DNA of 64,000 nucleotides from Nannocystis pusilla (GCF_026626665.1 NZ_JAPNKE010000002.1:8099168-8163167), one strand, 5' to 3'. Shown: positions 39,101 to 47,757, counted from the stretch's first letter. Translations and numbers: made by a program. Notes: a model not told the origin generated them from the letters alone.

Positions 39101-39436
39101 AACCTGGTGATCGACGCGGTCGCGGCCGGCCTGCGCCGCTCGATCACCCATTACTCGCACGACCTGGCGACCCAGCTGGCCCATCAATACGGCCAGGTCC
39201 GAGTCCTCCGCGCGTCGACGCAGACGGCCCTGCCCGCGACCTACGTCAAGGTCTACGCCCGCCAACACGGCGGCGCTGTCGTCTTTTATAAGGATGGCTA
39301 CACCGACATGCGCGGCCGCTTCGACTACGCGACGCTGTCGACCGACGACCTCGACCGCGTCGAGCGGTTTGCGATCTTGATCGTGAGCGACGAGGCCGGC
39401 GCGACGGTGCTCGAAGCGTCGCCGCCGCCGCGCTGA
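33191..39436 (+). CDS. Giant uncharacterised protein, 2081 residues
   Basis: An unbroken frame without signal peptide or membrane helix, so probably cytosolic. The first 330 residues are helical (EHDYWRGVHSQHHGRLDEVD). From about residue 390 come beta-domains with a macroglobulin-like pattern: PVALEVDVKNVPRLVVKTY, GTYVIELIGGGKSSRALI, REFEPRDDGAITIPFS, LVPGKTARILLRPMLTVAG. Residues 995-1035 are a Gly/Pro/Ala spacer. A charged linker near 1307 (KEKAKKRASRRSRSEADD) separates a second large half with FLYFRDPEFF before it and YFPAAGQFPHFPAHVSQH, AHYLFSLDRTDDALAALARV after it. I do not know the family; a link to alpha-2-macroglobulin-like folds is tentative and no thioester motif is visible. Degenerate hairpin copies occur near 33410, 35327 and 36105. 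Confidence 0.85.
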   Translation: MDLEHLEALALSDDRAAALAGLLPGTPEHDYWRGVHSQHHGRLDEVDAILAGWKKRHGRTDELHARLARRQLLLRAGQDLGKHADTLRFEAHVRLDDEAEAVTAAYRYPTRLDPAIIDRAALVHDAIGRSHELNFVTDWGLPDLVGEGLDATARRNLLQRLQRTDFPGLVAFVAADLGEKSSRGFGSLAVHARLTRAQLDELAALRPELRKHPNFVAAVLVRMRPPTHVDWRTDPAPRAAYLAELWAYVATLPPAFNALKAQVLYHQLDLDRRRGVLDRERFLKYLELPRRVHYAAAERLRHVPTDQQVVLGTDAAQSAGLEPIADDEPLVREYLEQLLLQEEGDAFAEYLRADWLEEQLATARLLAGAPEPERWAALLGPVRLAALRDRVDLELTVRNPARIAADAPVALEVDVKNVPRLVVKTYRIDAVAHFLARHAEVDTTIDLDGLVASDEQVILGDAPAIQRVRRQIALPGCDRPGTYVIELIGGGKSSRALIRKGGLRHTVRVGLAGPTIRVLTEDGRPLDDARVWLAGREFEPRDDGAITIPFSTAPSRATILLVHGDIAQAETLQHPAEHYQFHAGIHLERESLVPGKTARILLRPMLTVAGWPAPVALIEDPVVELAVTDGAGTTSTKTQPVLLRDDSETVVELVVPEDAAQVSVTARGQVRVASTQKTVDLADSAGAEVGRIHRSEFTEALHLSSGAEGHVLHLLGKTGEPRAGRAVALSFKHVAVTFEMTTTLETDARGRIELGALAGIERLTASLPTSEPHHFHLWPELDGARAIHIVAGEQVLLPRPPAIEARDVSLVELRGGAPARDVSSRVSLGERVLAVAGDLAAGEYLLQSRGVADMRIVVVPADTPMSDGWAAAGPTSIELSPPLPLLTTLRVDGDHLRLKLGGAGPLTRVHVLATRYRPDRALPRNLRRAPRPPLAGAVAPVLSHYVSGRDIGDEYRYVLERRNHPRRPGMLLEKPGLLLNPWAVRTTTTGVQHAKGGGGYAPSPPRPASAPATAAPRPQAAMLGEQGGFVALDFLPAPAVVLANLRPDAGGELRVPLADLGAGQSVRVIVVDPALTSVADLGLPATELRPRDLRLRFALAPDKHFTELRGVDGAPAGATLVVEDLRSGKLELVDTVARAHQVLLSLGAPDTLREFAFVTQWHVLDDAARRARYSKYACHELHLFLYFRDPEFFARVVRPYLEHKRRKTFVDHWLLGADLSQYCEPWAFGRLNALERALLARRLPEVRESILRLLGDAVDLIPPDPERDDRLVDTLLGAAALEGGAAYASMSLDFMEREVAEESAPEPMAKEKAKKRASRRSRSEADDVDSDDEDGFASAPAEIGGPPPAPAAAMPMRAASRGGDFGDATVAADLRERRRSAPLYRGADKTQEWAESDWWHIRAAAADNALIAVNRYWRDFARHDAAAGPFLSPHLGECAGDFASALCALAVLDLPFVAGAHAVVVEDTRLSLTCATPALAARTRIAAVEASDDARAALLVGQSYVRSDDRFEWDGAEQREKVVEGELLVGVVYRCLVVVTNPTSRDRRVAVLLQIPRGALPVAGGFYTRTFNLHLGAYATEQLEYAFYFPAAGQFPHFPAHVSQHRGEQVELVGSAPPAVLDVVVTPTRVDARSWAHVSQHGTTDEVLSFLAGANLGRIELEKIAWRMKDKDAFTRVLALLTARRTYHDRLWAYSLAHADRQRVAEWLRHQNGFVQKAGPALTGGIVEVDATLRNWYEHLEYAPLVGARAHRLGSKRQVLNDALAAQYNQFLELVAHRPAPGPDDLLAAAHYLFSLDRTDDALAALARVDPAQLATRLQYDYLAAYAACCSGDLAAARALAEPWRNHPVDRWRNRFAALLAMLDEAEGRGPAVAVDNDSREQRMDELAARQPALSITAEQGKVIIQHHNVASCQLRFYRMDIELLFSRQPFVQGDVERFSWIEPGATLEVPLSSNEGRTVVEIPQGMRGANLVIDAVAAGLRRSITHYSHDLATQLAHQYGQVRVLRASTQTALPATYVKVYARQHGGAVVFYKDGYTDMRGRFDYATLSTDDLDRVERFAILIVSDEAGATVLEASPPPR
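35327..35348. repeat. Hairpin repeat variant inside the giant gene
   Basis: CACCTG / CAGGTG arms around TCGGAAAGA; translated HLLGKTGE. Confidence 0.45.
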
Positions 39437-39628
39437 ACCATTCATTCCTCGTTGGCCGACCGCGAGCGCAAAGATCGATGCTCGCGGTCGGCGCCGAGAG
39501 GCCGACTTCCGCGGCGAGCGCGGGAGCGACAACCTCGCGGCGAAGTCCCAGCAATCCGGCGAAGTCGGAGCATTCGACCGCCGAGCGGCTGGCGTGACGT
39601 CTGCCGCCGCTCGAGCCGCCGACCTCGA

Positions 39629-39868
39629 TCAAGCCGGGTCCGCGGGGCTCGTCGATGCCGCCGCAGCCCTGCGCCGGCGCTCCCGCACGCGCATCCCCGC
39701 GGCGGCGACGATCACCAGCGCGAGGGCGATCGGCGGCTCCGGCACCGTCGTGCCCGCCGAGTACCAGCCGGTCCCGCGGTGGAAGGCCGCGTCGGCCGGC
39801 GGCACGTCCGCGTCGGCCGGCGGCACGTCCGCGACCACGAGGAGGTTGACGAGCGCGAGGCTGAGCAT
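39629..39868 (-). CDS. Small PEP-CTERM-like protein
   Basis: A 79-residue frame beginning with a signal-like segment (MLSLALVNLLVVA), a DVPPADADVPPADA repeat, and a C-terminal VPEPPIALALVIVAAAG followed by an Arg cluster (RVRERRRR). The V-P-E-P, hydrophobic helix, Arg order is that of PEP-CTERM sorting signals handled by exosortases. It is small and lies in an otherwise gene-poor gap, so it may be a real mini-protein or a chance frame; composition and architecture favour real. No ribosome site is convincing. Confidence 0.5.
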   Translation of the reverse strand: MLSLALVNLLVVADVPPADADVPPADAAFHRGTGWYSAGTTVPEPPIALALVIVAAAGMRVRERRRRAAAASTSPADPA

Positions 39869-40280
39869 GTCGTCGAGAGCGTACTACGCCACGCGCCGGC
39901 GAGCGAGTCCGCCGGCCGGGTCGGGACCGTCGCGCCGCAGGGGTGCTCGTCCGGGGACGTGGAGCGAAGCGTACCGTCCCGGCGCGCGCCGCGACCCGCG
40001 GTCTGAGGCGCGCGCGAACACGAGGATGGGCCGATCCCTCGAGCGCTCGCGGCGGCTGGTTCGGGCCTGCCGGGGGCTTCGGCACGAACATCACCCCGCC
40101 CCACCAGGGCGGGCCGCGAGCCACGACGACACGTCGCATTGAGCTGTCCTTCAGGACAGCTTTTCATCGACTTGAACCACGGAGATTCTTGGGCGACAAT
40201 GCGCGAGTAAGCTCGGCATCCGCGAGCACGCCCTCGCTCGTGCACCCTTTCGCGGCGCTCCCTCGCCCGGCTTCGCCACC
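39869..40280. other. Intergenic gap
   Basis: About 410 bases between the PEP-CTERM-like gene and a membrane protein gene. No convincing gene. It contains a perfect hairpin repeat at 40143-40160 followed by a short T run and a purine-rich stretch. Confidence 0.5.
40143..40160. repeat. Dispersed hairpin repeat copy with 7-bp arms
   Basis: GCTGTCC, loop TTCA, GGACAGC, then TTTT. With the T run it looks most like an intrinsic terminator, although no gene ends just before it on the plus strand. Confidence 0.75.
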
Positions 40281-40739
40281 ATGAGCGACACTGCGTCCTC
40301 GCCCCGCCGCTTCGGCACTCTCGCGCTGCGCTGGTGCGGACTCGCGTATACGTGCGTCGCCCTGCTCCTCGCCCTGGGCGTCGTGGCTCGGCCGGTGCTG
40401 CTCCTGTTCTCCGTCACGGCGACGATCGTCTCCGGCGTCGTTCTCCTCGCCAGCGCGTCGCTGGCCGTCGCTGCAGTAGCGCTCGGCTTGGCGGCGGTCT
40501 ACCTCGGCATCTTCGCCCGAGCATCCGCCCGCGAGGCGCTGTTCGGGCTGCTCGCCGTCGCCCTGTGCCTCGGCGGGGCGGCGAGCGTCTGGCAAGGCTC
40601 CGGCTTCGTGTGGCCGATCGCAGGGCTCGCGATTGTGCTCTGGGCTGTCCTCACGGACATGCGCGACGAGCCGGCGCCGGCGCCGACTCGCGGGGAACCA
40701 GCGCCTCGAGCGAGCGGACCTCGAGGCGGCTTCGACTAG
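40281..40739 (+). CDS. Small integral membrane protein
   Basis: A 152-residue hydrophobic protein with four predicted helices (about residues 18-38, 40-58, 60-78 and 88-118: CVALLLALGVVARPVLLL, TATIVSGVVLLASASLA, VALGLAAVYLGIFA, LFGLLAVALCLGGAA/FVWPIAGLAIVLWAVL) and a Pro-rich cytoplasmic tail. No family motif. A perfect hairpin repeat lies in its coding sequence at 40646-40659 (AVLTDMR). It converges on a small Gly-rich gene with no gap between the stops. Confidence 0.7.
   Translation: MSDTASSPRRFGTLALRWCGLAYTCVALLLALGVVARPVLLLFSVTATIVSGVVLLASASLAVAAVALGLAAVYLGIFARASAREALFGLLAVALCLGGAASVWQGSGFVWPIAGLAIVLWAVLTDMRDEPAPAPTRGEPAPRASGPRGGFD
40646..40659. repeat. Dispersed hairpin repeat copy inside a gene (perfect)
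   Basis: TGTCC, loop TCAC, GGACA. Confidence 0.7.
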
Positions 40740-40904
40740 CTAGCCCTTCGACGGAGGGTTGTTGCCTCTGCCACCGCCCGAAGGGTTGCCGGTCTTGCTC
40801 GGCCAGTTCCCGCCGTTGCCCTTGCTACCGCCGTCACCACCGCCCTTGCTTCCCTCACCGCCCTTGTTCTCACCGCCACCCTTGCTACCGTTTTCCTTGC
40901 TCAT
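40740..40904 (-). CDS. Small Gly/Lys/Asn-rich protein
   Basis: A 54-residue protein from ATG 40904, preceded by an AAAGG ribosome site. The first part repeats the unit GSKGGG/NKGGEGSKGGGDGG; the end is a distinctive GNWPSKTGNPSGGGRGNN-type tail. I recall similar N-W-P-S-x-T-G-x-P-S-G tails in small hypothetical proteins of proteobacteria, so it is likely a genuine conserved micro-gene. It is probably disordered and cytosolic. Function unknown. Confidence 0.65.
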   Translation of the reverse strand: MSKENGSKGGGENKGGEGSKGGGDGGSKGNGGNWPSKTGNPSGGGRGNNPPSKG

Positions 40905-41186
40905 GCTGTTGCCTTTCGTCGAGGTTGGGCGGCAAGTGTGAAGCGGCTCCGGGAGGCGGCAAGCGAGGAGCTCGTGGAACGTCGTCCGCGGTGCTGCGCA
41001 TCGATCGTCTCGGCACGGATGGGTCCGCGAGGAACTCACATGCGCGAGGTTCGTCGACGGGAACGAGCGCTGCCGTGGAGCCCGCTCCAGCGGGAGGCGT
41101 CTCTGGCCTCACGCACGTCAGCAACCCTTTCTAACCGCGGGTCCCGCATGCGTGAAGTCTTCGCGCCCGGCGCTACGCTCACGGTG

Positions 41187-42265
41187 ATGCGTCGTCTCGC
41201 GCTCACCGCCCTCATGCTCGCCGCCTGCAACCGCGACGGCGACCAGATGGCCTTCAGCACGAGCATCACGACCGCCCCCCCACCGGAGTCCACCTCGAGC
41301 GGCGGTGACACGTCCACCGCGACGTCGACCTCCACCACTTCGGCCGACGACTCGGCCGCCGCGAGCACGGCCAGCAGCTCCACCGGCTCGACGATCTCGG
41401 GCGGCATCCCCGACGTCGGCACCATCCCGGACGGCGGCGACGGCCCTCCCCGGGTTGCAAGGGCAAGGTCGACTTCCTCTTCACGATCAGCGGCGCGCAG
41501 ACGATGGAGCCCAAGCAAGCGCGGCTCAAGGCGAGCTTCCCGGGCTTCATCGCCACGCTCGAGAGCGAGTTCGCGGACTTCGACTACCACATCCTGTCCG
41601 CGAACACGGCGGGCTTCTGGGGCTACCCGAGCTGCGCGGGCTGCCAGGATACGTGCGCCGACCTCCCCGAGTTCCCGTGCGGCGTGGCTCCGCAACCCTG
41701 CGACCTCGTCCGCGGCGCCGGCATGACCTACCCGATCGGCAAGGGCGCGAGCAACCAGCGTTGCGAGCTCGCCAGCGGCCTCCGCTACATCACGACAGGG
41801 CAGCCGAAGCTCGAGGACGCGTTCACATGCATCGCGTCGATGGGGACGAACGGCGCGGATGGCACCGCAGGCGCGACGGTCCTGGCACTCGCCGACGACC
41901 TCCACGCACCCGGCGGGTGCAACGAGGGGTTCCTCCGCGACGACGCGCTCCTGGTCGTGGTAGTGATCCAGGACACCTTCGACCAGGAGAGCGTGGGCGA
42001 TGCGGAGGATTGGGCCGCAGCCCTCGTCGACGCAAAAGGTGGCGACGCGGACGCGGTCGTGCTGCTCGTGATCACGACTGACGTCGAGGATCCGAACGGC
42101 CTGTGCGGCTACACCGGGACGATTACTCCCCACGAACTGAGGATCTGGACCGAGCTCGTGCCGCACTCTGTGTTCGGCTCGATCTGCGCGGACGGTTACG
42201 CGGAATACTTCACTGCTGCAGCCACGAAGATCAAGTTCCAGTGCGACGTGTTCGTGCCGCAGTGA
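41187..42265 (+). CDS. VWA-like lipoprotein with degenerate MIDAS, one frame break
   Basis: A lipoprotein (LTALMLAAC, Ser/Thr linker of about 70 residues) whose domain follows the von Willebrand A pattern of secreted myxobacterial proteins: KVDFLFTISGAQTMEPKQARLKASFPGFI corresponds positionally to the usual KVDFLFVID-NSGSM...ASFPGFI segment, but the metal-binding D-x-S-x-S is replaced by I-S-G-A-Q. Later blocks are SCAGCQDTC, ISTEDQ-like FLRDDALLVVVVIQD and LVITTDVEDPNGLC. One C seems lost near 41446 (CTCCCCGGG), separating linker and domain. The protein would be a surface adhesin-like fold without metal. Confidence 0.7.
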
Positions 42266-42421
42266 GGATGGGCCGGTTGGGCTGGAGACTTCGCTCCGTA
42301 GAAATGACCTGGCTCGCGGGCCTTGACGGCGCGGCTCATCATAAACCCGCACTCGCCGCAACAGCTGAAGCCCCGGGCCCGAGCAAAGCGGAGCTGGCCG
42401 CCTTTGGACCGCTCGTTACAT

Positions 42422-44108
42422 CTACGGGTACAAACGCAGTGCGAACGCCCGCGGCTGTAGCGCATCAAACTCGCTGCCTACGACGTAGCTGTAGCCCCAG
42501 GCGTCGACAGCGAGGCCCGCGGCTTCGTCCGGCCCCTGGCCTGGCCCGTTGCGGACGACCTCCCACGCAGGGGCGCCGGCCGGGCCGGGGACCGCGAAGA
42601 CCCAGGCGTTTGCGTCGGTCATGGGCTGCTGCAGGGTACCCACGATCACGAGCTTGCCCTCGCGATCCTCGCTGATTGCCAAGCCGACCGCGTCTGCGGT
42701 CGTCGGCTCGATTCGTACGGGGCCCGCCTCACCCTCGGCCGTAAACCAGCGCGTCAGCACCAGACGTGTGCTGCTTTGTAAGTTGCGGCCGAACCCGGTG
42801 ACGACGAAGCCGCCTCCACGCAGCGGCGCGATGGCCATCCCCCGTCCTCGTCCATCAGCTCGCCCGGCGAGGTCCACTCACTGAGCGCTTCGCCAACCAG
42901 GCTGTAGCGCAGAACCACGGTACGGCGGACGAGAGCGTCGTCGAGGTTCTTGGTCTCACGCTCGCCGACCACGACGACCTCGTCGTCCACCATCGCGACG
43001 CCCCGCGCGACCTCGTCGCGCCAGTTGTTAGGGTCATCCCCAGGAGGCGGCGCGAACGTCTGAACGTCCAGAACATCCCCGCTCTCGGCCGAGACCCACC
43101 AGACCCCGAGGTCGTGCGTGTTCGGGCCGATCTCGATCCCACCGACCACGATCAGCATGTCATCGACCACCGCGATCGCGTTCGCCGACGTCTTGCTCGG
43201 CCCCGTCCACACAGGCCCTTTCGCCTCGCCGAATTTCACCCGCGACACCGCCCACCGTGTCGAGCCCTTGTCGGCCTGCGTCCATGCCACGAACGCCGCA
43301 TCGTCGCCCGCCGCGGCGATCGCCGGTCCGCGGCCGCCGCCCGTCACGGCGACCGGCCCGAGCAACACGGGTGCGCCCTCCGGCTGGCCTTTCGTCCCGT
43401 CGATGCGCACCGCCACCGCCTCGAGCCCATCGTTCGTCTCGAAGTAACCGGCGACGTCGATCCCGTTGCCTCGCAGCGCCGCGCTCGTGAAGCCGTTGAT
43501 CGGCCCGGCCTTCACGTAGGGCGGCCACACGTCGCTGCCGCCGGGTTGGACGTCGATCAGCAGCGCCTCGCTGCTCTCGCCGCTGACGCCGTCGGCCGCG
43601 TGAGCCACGGCGCGGATCGTGTGCATCCCGTCGCCGGGCACGTCCTCCGAAGTTACCTCGAACACGTGGACGGGGTTCCCGGGCGCGGCGCCCATCACCA
43701 GCGGCACGTCTTCGTTCTCATTCTTTTAAAGACATCGATCGATGCGACGGGGCGCGACGTCGAGATCGACACCTGCACTGGGCCGACCTCCGTGACCGGC
43801 GACGGCTCCACGAACACCTCGACCGCGACCGGCACTGCCTTGCCGTCGTCGCCCGTGCTCGCGCTGTCTCCGGCGGTCCCCTCGCTCTCGCTCTGCGTCG
43901 TCGCGGTCGCGTGCGTCTCGGCGGTGCTGTTCGGCCCGGAGTTGGTCAGCGGCGAGTCGCTGCTCGTCTCGGCGCCCGTGTCGTTGCTCGCCGAAGCCCC
44001 CGAGCTCCCGTCGCCCGCGTGCTGCTGCTGATAGATCGCGTACTGCGGGGAGGTGCACGCGGCCACGCTCGTCAGCAACATCGGGACGGCGAGGGACGGA
44101 CGGGGCAT
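42422..44108 (-). CDS. Lipoprotein with propeller-like repeats, two frame breaks
   Basis: A protein of about 560 residues from ATG 44108. The signal MPRPSLAVPMLLTSVAAC gives a lipobox, followed by a long Ser/Thr/Asp linker. An Ig-like segment (VHVFEVTSEDVPGDGMH) leads to repeated beta blades: GRGPAIAAAGDDAAFVAWT, KTSANAIAVVDDMLIVVGG, ARGVAMVDDEVVVVGE, GMAIAPLRGGGFVVTG and DREGKLVIVGTLQ. Breaks are near 43722 (one base in a TTTAAAAG run) and 42847 (a G run). The blade pattern suggests a beta-propeller at the surface, a common myxobacterial architecture. No enzymatic motif. Confidence 0.75.
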
Positions 44109-44147
44109 GACGGGCACTATACGGGACAACGCGAAATCGCGCATGCT

Positions 44148-44762
44148 TCAAAATCTGCCCGTCAGCACCAGACCGCCGAGGCCTCGCGCTCCCCAGGGTG
44201 CGACTGCCACGCGGCGTGTGTCCATCGCCAGGAGAGCGATGCCCGTCACGGCGAGCACGCCACCGGTGATCCCGAGGGCGATCGCTCCGGCGGTCGTGCT
44301 CGTGTAGCGCTGGCCGAGTGCGGCCGCCGTCGCGTCCTCCGCTGCGCTCGTGGGCCGGCCGGCGGTGTCGAGGTTGAGGACCGCCAGCTCGCGCTCACCG
44401 GCCGCGCGATGGCCCAGGAGCGCGGCCATGGGGATGAACAGCAGCGCCCCCGGTACGAGCGTGCCCACGCCGATCCGCAAGAGAAGACGCTCGCGCTGCT
44501 CCTCGCGCGACAGGGTCGGGCGAACGACCTCGGGCGTCGCGTCGTGCTTGGCGCTGGTGTCCTTCGCGAGCGCGCCGACGAGGTGGGCTCGATGCGCTAC
44601 GAGCAGGGTCATCGCGCGGTGGCGGTCTTGCTTCGCCGTCGTCGCGCGCCGCAGGTAAAGCCCGGCCTGGCATCGGTCGTCGGCGCGCTCGCACTCCGGC
44701 TCGCGGACCGGGGCTGGATCTGCGGCCTCGAACGCGAGCAGGCACGCGAGAGACAGGGACAT
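44148..44762 (-). CDS. Hypothetical membrane-anchored protein
   Basis: About 204 residues. A signal-like N-terminus (MSLSLACLLAFEA), a Cys-containing helical segment with a basic run (LYLRRATTAKQDRHRAMTLLVAHR), then two hydrophobic helices (about GVGTLVPGALLFIPMAALLG and GAIALGITGGVLAVTGIALLA). The start could also be GTG 44777. I do not recognise the family. It lies 39 bases upstream of the propeller lipoprotein on the same strand, so the two may be one transcript. Confidence 0.6.
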   Translation of the reverse strand: MSLSLACLLAFEAADPAPVREPECERADDRCQAGLYLRRATTAKQDRHRAMTLLVAHRAHLVGALAKDTSAKHDATPEVVRPTLSREEQRERLLLRIGVGTLVPGALLFIPMAALLGHRAAGERELAVLNLDTAGRPTSAAEDATAAALGQRYTSTTAGAIALGITGGVLAVTGIALLAMDTRRVAVAPWGARGLGGLVLTGRF

Positions 44763-44777
44763 CGGGCTCTGCATCAC

Positions 44778-45101
44778 GGCTCGACAGGGTGCCAGATGTG
44801 ATCCGCGCCGGGGAGTCTTCTCGGCCTGAACATCTCGTCATGTACGTTCGGTGCAACAGCAACGAAGTAGAGCTCGCTCACTCGGCACCACGCAAGCCAG
44901 TAGCGCCTGCGAGCTCCGCGAATCATCCTTGCACGCGGACCGTGCTCGATCGCGAGGTAGCGAGCTCTCACCCGCTTCCGCTGGGTCTCATCCGCCTCGA
45001 GCGCCGTCGTGTGAGCCCGCGGTGCACGGTGCCGCCTCGCTGCCGGACCTTCTGAATTCGCTGGTCCCGACGAGGCGCGCCGACCTCGTCTCGGCTGTCG
45101 T
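44778..45101. other. Intergenic gap
   Basis: About 320 bases. A 65-residue minus-strand frame (44774-44971) is open, but has no known motif and I do not call it. No repeat copy or promoter stands out. Confidence 0.4.
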
Positions 45102-45767
45102 TCACGCCGGCTCGAAGGCGGCGATGCGGCTCTCGGGGCGCGCGTCGACCTCGACCCGGCGGCACCGGAGCGACAGCGGGCCCCAGTCGAGGTGCTTCGG
45201 CTTGTGGCCGGTCTCGGCCTGCGCCGCGGCGACGGCGGCCTGCAGCTTCTCGCCGTTCAAGGGCTGCGGGCCGTCGGCCTCGTAGATCGCCACGGCCCGC
45301 TCGAGCAGCGCGCGCTCCTCGGGGCTGGCAGGACCCGTGGCGCTGACGCACACCGTATAGATGCCCTCGTCCACGTCGCGGAACACGACCGGGCGGGCGG
45401 CATCCTCGCCGCCGAGCAAGACCTCCCGCACCACGCGGTCGCCCAGGTCCTGCTTGAGCGCCGCGTAGGTCGCGGGCGCCTCGCTGAGCTCGCCGGCGAG
45501 GAGCACGTGGCGCGATCGATGGGCGTCGGCCCGCACGCCGCCGTCGACCCGGAGCCAGCGCTCGGCGGCGAGCTCATCGGCGACGCTGGCCGCGTCCGCG
45601 CGCGCGAGCTCCCGCACGGCGGCGAGCTTGCCCGCTCGCTCTCGCATTCGCTCGACGCTCCGCGAGCTCTTCGGCTCGTCCGACGACTCGGCCGGTTCTT
45701 CGTCGCAAGCGGCGAGCAGCGCGGTGGATAGAAGGATGGCGGTGAAAGAGAGTCGGGAGGCAGGCAT
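45102..45767 (-). CDS. Hypothetical lipoprotein
   Basis: A 221-residue lipoprotein from ATG 45767 (FTAILLSTALLAAC lipobox, then an acidic Ser/Glu linker). The first half is a charged helical region (SVERMRERAGKLAAVRELAR), the second half has a VCVSATGPASPEERALLERAVAIYEAD segment and a final beta strand region (LSLRCRRVEVDARPESR). The open frame extends upstream to 45992 but that part is not protein-like. Function unknown. Confidence 0.65.
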   Translation of the reverse strand: MPASRLSFTAILLSTALLAACDEEPAESSDEPKSSRSVERMRERAGKLAAVRELARADAASVADELAAERWLRVDGGVRADAHRSRHVLLAGELSEAPATYAALKQDLGDRVVREVLLGGEDAARPVVFRDVDEGIYTVCVSATGPASPEERALLERAVAIYEADGPQPLNGEKLQAAVAAAQAETGHKPKHLDWGPLSLRCRRVEVDARPESRIAAFEPA

Positions 45768-46021
45768 CGAAGTTTTTCCTGGTCGCAACCTGCACGTTCC
45801 ACGCGCCGGCGAATCAATTACGGCGTCGGTAAAAAAATCGACCGCAGCCGCCGGAGGGGCCCGCCGCAGGCCCTGGGACGCAGATCTCGCAGGCCGCCCG
45901 ATGCCTGTCCCGCCGCGCGGGCCGCACCAATCTGCTCCAAAAGACAGGTCCATGTCGCGCCTCGCTCCCGGCCCGAAAACGCGCCCCGGCAATTGATCGC
46001 CGGGCGACGGCCATAGACCAG

Positions 46022-47757
46022 ATGATGGCCACCGAAGCCCCGCTCATTCATCAGCTCCTCGAGCAGCTCGAGCTCGAGGGGGTCTCGCACGTCTTCGGGG
46101 TCCCGGGCGGCCCGCTGAGCGCGCTGTTCGAGGCGCTCAAGGCCCGAGGGCGCATGCGCTTCGTGCTGGCGCGCCACGAGGCGGGCGCGGCCTTCATGGC
46201 CAACGCCCACGCGCGCGTCCGCGGCGAGCCTGCCGTCTGCTGCGTCACCTCCGGCCCGGGGGCCACCAACGCGCTGACGGGCGTGGCCTCGGCTCACGCC
46301 GATTCGCTGCCGGTCCTCTACCTCACGGGCCAGGTGGCGACCGGGATGTTCGGCCTGGGGGCGATCCAGGAGAGCACGTGGCACGGGGTCGATGTCGTGG
46401 AGATCTTGCGGCCCATCACGAAGCTGTCGGCGATGGTGGTGACCGCGCAGATGGGCATGCGAATGCTACGACACGCGCTGCGCACTGCGACCACGGGCCG
46501 CCCCGGGCCGGTCCACCTCAACCTGCCCGCCGACCTCGCGCGCGTGAAGGTGCCGTACGAGGTGCGCGAGCCGGCGAGCTACCGCCCGCAATGCGTGTCG
46601 GTGGCGCGCGCCGAGGACGTCGCACAGGCTGCGCAGCTGCTCGCGGGGGCGCGGCGGCCGACGCTGTTCGCCGGCCACGGGGTCGCGCTGGCCCGCGCCG
46701 AGCCGGCGCTGCTGCGCCTGGCCGAGCGGCTGCAGGCGCCGGTGGTGACCACGCCGAAGGGCAAGTCGGTGTTCCCCGAGGATCACCCGCTGTCGCTCGG
46801 CGTGTTCGGGATGGGCGGCCACGCGCGGTCCGACCGCTACCTCGAGGACGACGACGTGATCCTCGTGGTCGGCTCGAGCCTCGGCGAGTTCGCCTCGAGC
46901 GCGTGGAGCCAGCGGCTGCGCGCACAGGCGTTCTTGCAAGTCGACGTCGATCCGCTGCAGATCGGGAAGAATACCCGGTGACGCTCGGCCTCGTCGGCGA
47001 CGCGCGGGCGACCCTCGACGCGATCGCCGAGGCGCTGCCCGCCGATCCGCCGCGCGCGACCCCGGAGGCCCTGGTGAGCCTCGCGCGCGAGGTGCCGCGG
47101 TGGGAGCAGCCGGAGCAGCGCGTCTCCGAGGCCTCGCCGCTGTCGCCGCCGCGGGTGATCACCGAGCTGCGCGCGGCGCTGCCCGACGACGGCCTGCTGT
47201 TCGTCGACACCGGCAACTCGAACCTGTGGGCCGGTCATCACTTCGAGGCGCGCCGGCCGGGCACGTACTTCAGCGACATGGGCCTGGCGGCGATGGGCAG
47301 CGCGGTCGCGGGGGTGATCGGCGCGGCGCTGGCCGCCCCCGGACGCCGCGCCATGGCGCTCACCGGCGACGCGGCGTTCGCCATGCACGGCTTCGAGGTC
47401 CACACCGCCGTCGAGCTCGGCGTGCCGGTGACGTGGGTGGTGCTCGACAACGCCGGCCACGGGATGATCCAGCAGGGCGAACAGCTGGCGTTCGGCGGCG
47501 ACGCCGGCTTCTACGGCTTCCACCGGCGGATCGACGCGGCCGCGGTGGCGCGCGGCTTCGGAGCCGTCGGCGTCGACGTCGACGACGTGCCGTCGCTGCA
47601 GGCCGCCCTGCGCGAGGCCCTCGCCGGCTCGCAACCCACCGTCATCAACGTCCGCGTCGACCCGACGGTGATGGCGCCGACGCTGGCCCGCCGCGCCCGC
47701 GCAGTCGCAGAGTTCTTCGGCACCGACCGGTCGCCCGGCCCGGCCGGTGCCGCGTGA
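46022..47757 (+). CDS. Thiamine-diphosphate enzyme (acetolactate synthase-like), one frame break
   Basis: A TPP-dependent 2-keto acid decarboxylase/carboligase of about 578 residues. The N-terminal PYR domain has the activating Glu in LARHEAGAAFMANAHAR and TSGPGATNALTGVA; the central domain is a Rossmann-like fold (PTLFAGHGVAL); the C-terminal PP domain has GDAAFAMHGFE ... VLDNAGHGM, the GD-x25-NN-type TPP/Mg site. A T is lost near 46972 (AATACCC, natural reading IGKNYPVTLG). No FAD-binding insert can be assigned from sequence alone. The reaction (acyloin, acetolactate or benzoylformate type) is undecided. The stop overlaps the next gene's start. Confidence 0.85.

Noticed and set aside
39785..39835. 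Short direct repeat GGCGGCACGTCCGCG
   Set aside because: Only two units and explained by the DVPPADA coding repeat; not a CRISPR.
42196..42468. Minus-strand frame with a CCGECG zinc-ribbon-like motif
   Set aside because: Overlaps the 3' end of the VWA-like gene, has no start context and no further motif; perhaps a remnant.
44774..44971. 65-codon minus-strand frame
   Set aside because: No ribosome site or recognisable fold; left as intergenic.
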